DNA of 17,694 nucleotides, taken from the NCBI GenBank assembly GCA_028456385.1, contig JALNQF010000657.1, forward strand, positions 1-17,694, in the 5' to 3' direction. Position numbers and translations under genes: made by a program. The notes below the pieces were generated by a model that saw nothing but the letters and a program-made list of their open reading frames with translations, had not been told where the DNA came from and ran no database searches. The stretch is from Ophiosphaerella korrae. Its lineage: Eukaryota; Ascomycota; Dothideomycetes; Pleosporales; Phaeosphaeriaceae. This document shows, piece by piece, positions 9,679 to 17,324 of the stretch. The number at the start of each line of letters is the position of its first letter. The stretch's first letter is position 1.

Positions 9679-10108
9679 TATTATAATAGTAATAAGAGAA
9701 CTATAGATAGAACTAATTAGTCCTATAATAATAGACTTAGACTTATATAACCCTAAGGAATATAAACTTAATTAGGAAACTATATATAATTAAGATACCT
9801 AGAGTAATCTATAATCTATAGACTCTTAGTATAAATAGATTATAGATTAAAGTAATCTATAATCTATTAGTCTTAGTAGATATAGATTAATAGATTACAA
9901 TAAGTATATAGTTAGTAATAATACGTATTATTAGGATAGTATTAGTAATTTAATTATTAACTACAAGTAATAATACTAAGATAGTTACAAAATATCTTCT
10001 ATTGTTTATAGCCTATTATAGATTACTATACAAACTTTTATTATTAACTTTTAATCTACTAATACTCTTTAGGCTAAAAGGAAGTTAACCCTAGTAGTAC
10101 CTATTACA
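9679..10108 (+). repeat. Element 1 3' LTR (430 bp)
   Basis: Direct repeat of 3057-3486, same length, differing at about 26 positions by hand alignment, of which about three are transversions. It ends CTATTACA, keeping the terminal CA that is mutated to TA in the 5' copy. The internal inverted and direct repeats are conserved (9805-9867). Confidence 0.95.
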
Positions 10109-10113
10109 TAATC
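10109..10113. repeat. Target site duplication, right copy (TAATC)
   Basis: Matches 3052-3056. Element 2 resumes at 10114 in the frame it had left at 3051 once one copy is discounted. Confidence 0.85.
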
Positions 10114-10350
10114 TATAAGTATATAAGTATCTATTTTTACTATAAAATAAACTCTATAGATTTATAAGTAGAATTTCTTAAGTACTAGTAGTATAGCTTT
10201 ATACTTATATTTCCTAGAATCCTAGTTATACTCTAAAAGTAACTATACTCCTAATTTATAGTGTACTACGTTCTAATAGCCTTTTAGGTTTTCTTACTAA
10301 AGTACTACGCCTTAACTCTTTTTACTTCTATTAACTAATATAATAATTAG
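10114..10350 (-). pseudogene. pol: Element 2 RNase H, N-terminal part
   Basis: Minus strand: the start of RNase H reads IIILVNRSKKS*GVVL around 10310-10345, with Asn at 10330-10332 in the position of the first catalytic Asp (family: VDASxxGWGAVL). KYKAILLVLKKF-type text and FIVKIDTYILID follow down to 10116 (family: RECRGVLKALKKFR... ILETDAxxLV). The domain continues at 3051. The catalytic Asp loss is a G-to-A change of RIP type. Confidence 0.82.
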
Positions 10351-10449
10351 TTTAATAGGCTTACTATAGTCTATAGAGACTAATACTAGTATACTAGTTA
10401 GTTAGGTTTTTAATTTATCTATAGTAAGAGAAGCTTCTTAACTCTATTT

Positions 10450-11033
10450 AAATTCTTTATTCTTCTTTAGTAGCTTAAATAGTAGTATTACTATCTTAGT
10501 AAAACCTTTAATCTAGATTCTATAGTATACGTAAAAGCTAATAAATATTTAAACTTCTTTTAGAGATCTATAGGCTAGCTATTTAATTATCTTTTAGACC
10601 TTTTTATTAGCTAAGTACTAGCTCTTTTTATCTACTATATACTTTATAATCTCTATAGAGTTATAGTACTAATCTAATTTAAGACCTAAGGTAATAGTAC
10701 TAGCTCTCTTAAGGTTATATAAAACTTTATCTATATTAATAATATATTTACTTATAAACCTTTAGATTTTAGGTTTTAATAAGTCTAAGTTATAGTCTAT
10801 TTTTAGGCCTTTTACTACAATATTATCTATATATAATATATAGCTAGTTATAATTAATTTTTATAAGATTTTAGTTACTACTTATATAAACTTAGTAATA
10901 GAGTTTATAGTACCTATAAGTAGAGTATATTACTATACTAGTTTATAAGTTAGCGTATAAAATACTATAAGTAGTCTAGAGTCTTAATAGAGCTCTACTT
11001 AATTATATCTAAAGAAGAAGTTAATTAGAGATA
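10450..11033 (-). pseudogene. pol: Element 2 reverse transcriptase, truncated at the N-terminal side by element 3
   Basis: Minus strand, starting at the insertion edge: SLINFFFRYN*VELY (family DLFSGYDQxEL, holding the first catalytic Asp, here Asn), DSRLLIVFYTLT, LLIGTINSITKFI*VVTKIL (family PMGxTNSVxEFxRxxTxIL) and YIDNIVVKGLK. YIDN lies at 10822-10833, and the second catalytic Asp is Asn. Then IDKVLYNLKRA and a connection region with FTKIVILLFKLLKK and SILVLVSIDYSK. The VKG ending of the YxDD box and GxTNSV separate this Gypsy lineage from elements 1 and 3. The fingers part is missing here because element 3 has inserted at 11033/11034. Confidence 0.87.
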
Positions 11034-11476
11034 TATTAAGACCTTAGAACTAAGTAAAGGTAATAAAGGTAAGTAGGCTTCTATAAGATAAGTAAAGTTA
11101 ATAAATAAGTTAGTTACTTAACTTAATTAATAGTTAGCTCTTATTAGAGTATTACAAAGTATATAAGTATTAATAAGTAGATAAGAATCTAATTAAAGTA
11201 TTAGTTATAATACTCTATTAGAATAAAAAGTAAAGAAGAGATTAAATATAATAGTCTATAAAAGTCTATTAGTATTCTTATATACTTACTATTTAGTATT
11301 TATTTCTAAGTACTTACTCTATAGCGTTTGCTCTAGAGCGCTTATTCTAAAGCGTTTACTCTAGAGTGTTTACTCTAGAGCGTTTACTACTAAATAGTTA
11401 CGTATTCTACTACGCTATATTACTAGGCCTAATTGCGTATAATATAATAGCTTACTTACTACTTAGTATTATAATA
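11034..11476 (-). repeat. Element 3 3' LTR (about 443 bp)
   Basis: 11034-11403 aligns without net gaps to 17325-17694 at a constant offset of 6291. About 24 of 370 positions differ by hand count, all but one transitions. In element orientation the LTR begins TATTATAATACTAAG at 11476, immediately after a polypurine tract, and ends GGTCTTAATA at 11034, where a former terminal CA is read as TA. A 14-bp tandem array is included. Confidence 0.9.
11295..11392. repeat. 14-bp tandem array in element 3 3' LTR, seven units
   Basis: Seven consecutive 14-base units with consensus AGCGTTTACTCTAG on the plus strand: units begin at 11295, 11309, 11323, 11337, 11351, 11365 and 11379. The first and last units are most diverged. 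The same seven units occur in the other LTR at 17586-17683. In the element's own orientation the array lies in the first part of the LTR (probable U3), so the units could be promoter or enhancer elements. Function is inferred only from position. Confidence 0.9.
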
Positions 11477-11477
11477 C

Positions 11478-11491
11478 TATCTTCTTTTCTT
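11478..11491 (-). promoter_or_regulatory. Element 3 polypurine tract
   Basis: On the minus strand this reads AAGAAAAGAAGATA, directly before the LTR start TATTATAATACT. Composition and position fit the plus-strand primer. The junction resembles that of element 1 (9665-9690). Confidence 0.75.
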
Positions 11492-12170
11492 ACGCTAGGT
11501 CTATCCTTAGGCCTAGGCTTCTATTAGCTAGGTCTAGCTTATAAGTAGTTTACTTTACCTTCTAGTTAAAAACTATCTTACTATAATATTACCTCCCTTA
11601 TAGTCTTATAGACTTTATCTCTTATTAGAAATCTTTACTATAAATTATATTTCTAAAACACCTTATCTATATTTTTTTTTTTTAGGTATTCTTTATTTTA
11701 TTATACTAGATTCTACTCTAAAGTATACTAAGTATACTTATATAAAGCGTCCCTATATTAGTATAACCTAGGAGTCTCTTAATTAAACTTATAAAAAGTT
11801 CTATAAAAAAGTTAATAATAATAAAAAACTTCTTACTATTATTATTACCTATTTACTATATAATAAGAAAATATTAAAATCTACTAAAGAGCGTACTTAT
11901 TACAAGGCCTTATACTTAGTATTAGAGTTAGAGTAAGAAGGTAATAAGGTCTTAGCGTAAGTTCTTAACTATTCTACTAATACTATTAATATCGCCTTTT
12001 CTCTTACTATCTAGTCTACTATTAGCTTATTAGATAAGTTTATTATAACTAAGGGCGCTTTATAGGCTCTATATAGTTAGGTTTATTATAGAACTTCTTT
12101 CTACTAATATATTTATTATATCCTAGCTATAGCTTTGTATATCCTATATATCTTAGTATATTATACTTAT
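11492..12170. other. Element 3 3' tail, no gene recognised
   Basis: About 680 bases between the chromodomain and the polypurine tract. On the minus strand there are short Lys/Tyr/Asn-rich runs but no recognisable domain and no long open frame. It also contains a T-rich run near 11672-11682. It is probably 3' untranslated sequence of the element. The tail of element 1 has similar length but no obvious sequence similarity by eye. Confidence 0.5.
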
Positions 12171-12174
12171 TTCT

Positions 12175-12300
12175 TACTTTCTTAAGTATCTACTAATAAT
12201 TCTATAGGTTAGCTTTAAGTTCTTATATATTTTTACTTACTAAGTAGCCTTTTTATTTTACTAGCTACTTTTAGAGAAACTATATACTTTAGAAGGCGTT
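12175..12300 (-). pseudogene. pol: Element 3 chromodomain
   Basis: The minus strand reads K*LVK*KGYLVSKNI*ELKANL*N, with LVK*KG at 12247-12264. This matches the chromodomain core YLVKWKGY...NTWEPxxNLxN, with both Trp codons turned into stops. It is in the same frame as the integrase core. The domain would have guided integration toward heterochromatin. A chromodomain in both inserted elements supports placing both in the chromovirus branch. Confidence 0.83.
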
Positions 12301-12699
12301 GCGTCCTATTTCTTAATATCTCTATTAGTCTTTAACTTTAAACTTATTATCCTCCTCTTTCTAATATTAGAATTGTCACTATACTAGTATTTTTAGCTTA
12401 GCTAGTTCTAGTAGGCTTATATAGAACTTAGAGTATACCTTAGTATTCTTAAGTAGTTCTAGTATTTTTGTTACTAGCCTATTATCTTCTTTAACTAAAA
12501 ATAGTCTAATCTTAATATAGTCTAGCTCTTTACTAGGTTACTTTATCTATAGATTCTTTATATAAAGATACGCTTTATCTTCTTCTTTTAGCTAAGGTAC
12601 TATTTTTTATTTTTAGTTAATATATAAAATACTTTATTTTTAAACTTTTTCTAGTTTTTATCTTATTTTATTATAGAGTTCTTGTATATCTTTAATCCT

Positions 12700-13480
12700 A
12701 ACTAATACTACCTTTATCTTAGGTCCTAGTAGTATCCTCTTAAATAAATTAGAGTATATCCTATAGTTTATTAAATATAGTATTTTACCTATTACTTCTA
12801 AGTACTTATTATTATATACTAATTATACTATAGGTAATAGTAATACCTAATTATTTTACTTCTAATTACTATAAATCCTTAGGTATATCTTTAGTATTTA
12901 GTTAGTCTATTCTATCTATCTATCTATCTATAGGTAATAGGCTATTAATAGCTTCTTTTTTGTTTTTATTACTATAAGTAGTATTATCTAGTAATTAGAT
13001 ATAAAAAGCTTATCTCTATTACTAATAATACTCTGTAGTATCTTATATCTTTGTATTAGTACGTCTAGTAGTACGTATCCTAGCTATTCTACTATATAGT
13101 TACTTTAGAATTTCTCTATTTTAGTATATTTTGTAAATTAGTCTATAATTACTATTATTATATTATATCCTATTCTTATTACTAAGTCCTTTAATATTAG
13201 TAGTCCTATAATAAAGTCTATTGTAATATCTCTCTATAGTTTTTCTAGTATCTTAATTACTTGTATTTCTCTATAAAGTATATATATCTCGTGCTTATTT
13301 TTCTAGTAATCTACGTATTCCTTAATAAACTATATTACTTTCTCCTTTATCTTACTAAATCTATAGTTCCTTTAGATTAGTTCTATAGTTTATATAATCT
13401 CTAGGTACCTATATACTAGGTTATTATAGTATTATTATATAATTACTTCTTATAATTCTTCTAGAACCTTATTTATAATC
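12700..13480 (-). pseudogene. pol: Element 3 integrase, RIP-inactivated
   Basis: Minus strand. Zinc-binding end YVDY*KNKHE near 13310 (family C-x2-CQxNKxxRH; Cys to Tyr). Core: ITIDFIIGLL with Asp at 13216-13218, GYNIIIVIID*FTKYTKI, then SNRDKLFISNY with Asn at 13018-13020 replacing the second catalytic Asp. YYL*IDR*IE*TN follows, with Glu at 12910-12912. The second position and Glu are exactly 35 codons apart, and all three lie in one frame. Gln codons of PQTDGQTE are stops, and the result on the plus strand is a TATC-repeat stretch (12911-12931). LLLPIV*LVYN near 12800 (family LLPxAQFAYN) follows. Confidence 0.92.
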
Positions 13481-13699
13481 CTAACTAAGTTGTTAATTTC
13501 TTATTCCTCTACTAGTTATATATTTAGTACTAGGTATCTTTGTCTATTATCTTATAATATAGCTTTTTCTACTACTTACTTCTTTCTTATAATATTATGT
13601 CTTTAGCTAAGCGCGTCTACTTAGCTATTTTCTTTACCTAGTACGTACTAGATCTTGAATTTATACTGTCCTAGTAGCTCTAACTATTATATCTACTTA

Positions 13700-14040
13700 T
13701 CCTTTAACTTCTTACTTGTTATAAAGTATATTAAGTTCTTGTAATTTATCTTAATAATTACTTCTACTATACTTTTAGCGTATACTCTTTAATACTTAAG
13801 TATATTAACTATTACAAGTAGCTTCTTATTATATATATTATATCTTCTTCTTATTCTATAAATTTCCCTAAATAGTATATAATTAGATACTATTTCTTTT
13901 TATACTCTTGTAGCGCTATTACTCTATAAGCTAGATTAGATATATTAGTTTTAATAACTAAGGTCTTATTACTATAAAATTACTTTAGAACTAGTAGTAT
14001 AATATAAGCTTACTTAAGCTCTTTATAAGCTTTATAAGTA
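13700..14040 (-). pseudogene. pol: Element 3 RNase H, RIP-inactivated
   Basis: Minus strand: KTLVIKTNISNLAYRVIAL around 13935-13980 (family PxxLETDASDxAxGxVL). The first catalytic Asp is Asn at 13944-13946. YYLGKFIE*EEDIIY (family YxSRKLxPAExNYxIYDKE) follows. It is in a different frame from the RT, and the distance to the RT box is shorter than in element 1, so an indel lies near 14040-14080. The downstream end of the domain is too decayed to fix precisely. Confidence 0.8.
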
Positions 14041-14099
14041 GTAGTACTTTTTTAGAAAATCTTTCTATAAAGTATTAGTTAAAGTTAATAAATTCTAGG

Positions 14100-14850
14100 A
14101 ATAATTATACGCCCTTAACTATCTTAGGTTCTTTCTATTCTTTTACTACTTTAATCTTTTCTTAGCTTATCTTAACTTTATTAATACTTATTATGTATTC
14201 TAGAAACTCTACTTCTTTCTTATACTATTTATATTTCTCTAGCTTTAGTTATAGGTTATATTAGTCTAAGTACTATAGTACTATTATTACTTACTCTATA
14301 TACTTACCTTCTTCTTTAGAATATATTAGTATATTATCTAAGTATACTATAATAAACTTATCTAAGTATTCTTATAATATATTAGTAATTAGTCTTTAGA
14401 ATATTACTAGTATATTTATTAGTCTAAAGAGTATTACTATATACTTATAATATCTATAGTGTGTTTAGAACACTATCTTCTACTCTTTACTTACCTTAAT
14501 TTATATTAGGTAGTATCTATTCTTTAGGTCTAGCTTTATAAAAACCTTTACTTTACTTAGCTTATTTTAGAGTTTATCTATATTTAGTAGTAGGTATTAG
14601 TCCTTTACTATAATATTATTTAATTTTTAGTAGTCTACGTATATCCTTAGTAGTCCTTTCTTCTTAGGTATAAAGAGAATTAGAAATCCTACTAATAATA
14701 AAGATTCTTGTATATATCTCTTCTTTAAGTCTCTATTTAGTCTTTCTTAAAGTATTACTAATTTACTCTCTATTAACTAGTAAATAAGCCTAAAAAGTAG
14801 CTCTTTTCTTTCTTGTAACTTAATTATATAGTCCTAGAGTTAGTACTTAA
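14100..14850 (-). pseudogene. pol: Element 3 reverse transcriptase, RIP-inactivated
   Basis: Minus strand, in order: Y-x-LQERKELLFRLIY (family HxIxLExGxxPPxxxxY) near 14790-14830, LFIPKKKGLLRIYVDY*KLNNI (family VxKKDGxLRxCVDYRxLNxxT), VFIKLDLKNRYY with Asp at 14528-14530, ILFRLINIPVIF* (family MPFGLTNAPATFQ) and IIVYLDNILIYS. The last contains YLDN at 14333-14344, where the second catalytic Asp is Asn. VEFLEYIIS and the connection region FLEFINFN*YFI follow. It shares a frame with the protease. The clear similarity of each motif makes the call secure despite stops. Confidence 0.93.
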
Positions 14851-15094
14851 GTAATACTAGTATATTTATCTCTTCTATATACAAGTAACTAAACTTCTTA
14901 TATTATTCCTCTACTCTTACTTCTTAGCCTAGTACTCTACTAGTACTTATAGAAGTACTTATTTTCTCTTAATAAGTTACTATTAAAGCTACTATCTTAT
15001 ATAGTACCTTCTTATCTACTATTAAACGCTACTAATATATAGGCTTAGATCTACGTACGTCTTTGTAGTTATTAAATAAGAGGTTCTAGTTTTT

Positions 15095-15375
15095 CTAATT
15101 AATTTTAGGATTAAACTCTTATAGCTATAGGAGTCTTAGTATAATATTTTTATTAGCTAAAACTAATATATCTAAAGTAATCTTTATACTATATCCTTAA
15201 ATAATAATCTCTATAGTAACTTTGTTACTAACTATTAGGTTTCTTAGTATTAGTTATCTATTTGTAATATAGATTAGATATAGTGTCTTCTTTACTTATA
15301 GTTAGAGTTCTACTTATTCTACTACTTTAAGTATAATTAGGTTTATAAATAACTTTAAATCTACTAATAACTTTA
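15095..15375 (-). pseudogene. pol: Element 3 aspartic protease, RIP-inactivated
   Basis: Minus strand: LLVDLKLFINLIILKVVE, with Asp at 15359-15361 (family ALVDSGATxNFISPKVVE). The Asp is present, but the Ser-Gly-Ala box is lost. Then LYLIYITNR, VTIEIII*GYSIKITLDILVLANKNIILRLL and EFNPKIN*KN. This fits the retropepsin fold through ILGxxWLxxxNPxIDW. It is in frame with the RT downstream. The zinc knuckle of gag lies about 1.1 kb upstream, in a different frame. Confidence 0.82.
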
Positions 15376-16488
15376 TTATTTCTCTTACTATCTTTACTAG
15401 GAGTTTAATAAGTTTTTTAGTATTAATAGTATTATAGCTTCTAGATATATATCTAGTATTAGCTATTCGCTTAAAAAAGACTTAATCTTGTAATCTTTAT
15501 TTATCTTTTACTAGAATCCTTAGAGTATCTTAATCTCTTTATATTATTTATACTTTTCTAGTATATAGGTTTACTAGATTATATTAATATATTAGTTATT
15601 TACAAGTATCTTACTTATATTTACTTCTTCTTCTATTATACTTAGAAAGTACTTAGCTTTTTACTTATCTTATAGGTGTTATTTATATATTATTTTTATA
15701 TACTCTTTTTATCTCTATTTATATCTAGATCTCTTAAAAGAGAAATATCTAGATCTTATCTTATTAGAATAGTAAGTAAAGTAGTTATTATAATAATATC
15801 CTATCTATAATAGTAGTAGATAGTTTAGGTTACGTAAGTATAGCTAGTATTAAGGTTCTTATATTAATACTAGATCTATAATAATTAGTACTTAATTATT
15901 ATTTATATATAATAATTTATATTACTAGGTTTACTTTACTTAGTATTCTTTATCTTACTATTCTTTTACTAAGTAGTAGCTATCTACTAGTCTCTAGATT
16001 TCTTTTATAAATCTATTTTATACTTTAGCGTTCTCTTACTTTAGTTTTAGTATTCTAGGTACTATTTTATATTTAGAGGTTTTAGGCTCTTAGTTTTCTT
16101 TCTTATTCTTATCTTAAGCTATATATACTTACTTTCCTAGATATAACGTTATCTTATACCTATACTCTACCCTTCTCTAGTATAGCTAAAGGTATTCTAA
16201 AGTATTTATCTTAGCTTATTTCTACTTTAGCTAGTACCTTTTTACGTAGCTTTATATCTCTAGTAGTATCTTTATAGCTTCTACGTTATTATCTATTATA
16301 AGGTTTATTAGTTATATAGTAATCTTATAGTAGTTATATCTCTTACTTATATCTTACTACTAGAGGTTTATAGTCTTGTAATCTCTCTTCTCTTAGCTTC
16401 TTCTAAGGATTACTTTCTATTCTTCTTCTCTATTATTATCTTACTACTTAAGTATATTAATTTATTATATAATCTTATTCTTTACTTA
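15376..16488 (-). pseudogene. Element 3 spacer between zinc knuckle and protease
   Basis: About 1.1 kb with no recognised domain, in the same place as the ~400-codon spacer of element 1 (4572-5750). The frame changes between gag and protease somewhere in it, either by an old indel or by a programmed shift. It looks like decayed coding sequence rather than an inserted repeat, but I could not follow one frame through it. Confidence 0.45.
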
Positions 16489-17310
16489 GTAATTCTTTAC
16501 TAAGTGCCCTATTTTACTATACTTATAGTATTTTTAGCTTTCTACTCCTTTAGGGTCCTTGTAGTAATAGTATTCTTATTTTTTTAAGTTTATATTATTA
16601 ACGTATATCTTATCTAGCCTAAAGTATCTATAGCTACTTTAAACTTAGTTATTCTTATATTAGTACTTATACTTAGCTTTATACTTCTTACTTTCTATAT
16701 ATAGTACTCTTATATTCTTAGCTTCTACTATATATTTATATATATAGTTATTAACTTAAATTACTTCTTCTATTAGGTTTTCTAACGTCTTAATTATAGC
16801 TCTACTACGTATTAGCTTACTTTAAATATTACTCTTAAGTCTCTATTAAAATATCCTTATTAATAACTTATTATTCTATTCTATTTATATTATATAGCTT
16901 TAGAATTTATTAGTATAGTTTACTACTACCTTGTATTATTATAGCTACTATATTATATACTCTACTACTACTATCTTATTTACTAGTAAAAAGGCTTATT
17001 ATACTTTATCTTTAAACTTAATCTATTTTTTAAATATCTTGTTATAGTTACTATTATTATTATTAAGGTATTTCTTAAAGTATAGTATAACCTATTTCTC
17101 TACTTTACTTTTTATATAAGATAATATAAGTATAGCTCTATTTTTATCTTAAACTTAGTCTACTTTAAAGAAAAGATTAAGTTATAAGATTTATAGCTTA
17201 AGCTTATTTTATTCTCTATAGTAGAGGTCTAGCTTAGTAACCTTAGAAGTAGCTATATAGGTTACTCTTATACGCTAGTTATCTATATTTATTAACGTAT
17301 TACTTATCTT
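16489..17310 (-). pseudogene. gag: Element 3 gag (capsid and zinc knuckle), RIP-inactivated
   Basis: Minus strand, beginning shortly inside the 5' LTR boundary. It reads IDN*RIRVTYIATSKV, TKLDLYYRE*NKL, ILQLNLFFKVD and ILILSYIKSKVEK*V near 17080-17240. This resembles the chromoviral gag pattern PxxYxGxRxKLxxWxxQLxxyF ... A..YLRGxAxxW. A single zinc knuckle is visible at 16489-16530 as YYKYSKIGHLVKNY, with the His kept and the three Cys changed to Tyr. A likely start is one of the ATA codons near 17285-17290, since no ATG remains. Element 1 has two knuckles, so the two elements are different families. Confidence 0.83.
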
Positions 17311-17324
17311 AAAGGTATTTAATA

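Larger units (their letters stand above)
3057..10108 (+). mobile_element. Element 1: complete RIP-degraded Ty3/Gypsy chromovirus
   Basis: This is a full-length 7052-bp LTR retrotransposon on the plus strand: 430-bp LTR, gag with two zinc knuckles, protease, RT, RNase H, DDE integrase, chromodomain, tail, polypurine tract, 430-bp LTR. Domain order PR-RT-RH-IN defines Ty3/Gypsy, and the C-terminal chromodomain marks a chromovirus. All landmarks tested between 3546 and 8745 use the frame whose codons start at multiples of 3, so gag and pol were probably one ORF. The frame is full of TAA/TAG. The LTRs differ at about 26 of 430 positions by hand count, nearly all transitions. It lies inside the RNase H region of element 2 and is flanked by TAATC. 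Confidence 0.95.
10114..11033 (-). mobile_element. Element 2, middle segment between the two insertions
   Basis: This is about 920 bp of the old minus-strand Gypsy element, trapped between element 1 (left) and element 3 (right). It carries RT and the first half of RNase H in one continuous frame (Tyr codon at 10831-10833, RNase H Asn at 10330-10332, last codon at 10114-10116). The upstream half of the element (N-terminal RT, protease, gag, 5' LTR) is expected beyond the right edge of the window, on the far side of element 3. Confidence 0.88.

Noticed and set aside
11295..11392. Short regularly repeated units as a CRISPR-like array
   Set aside because: Units are contiguous 14-mers without spacers and are duplicated in both LTRs of a retrotransposon.
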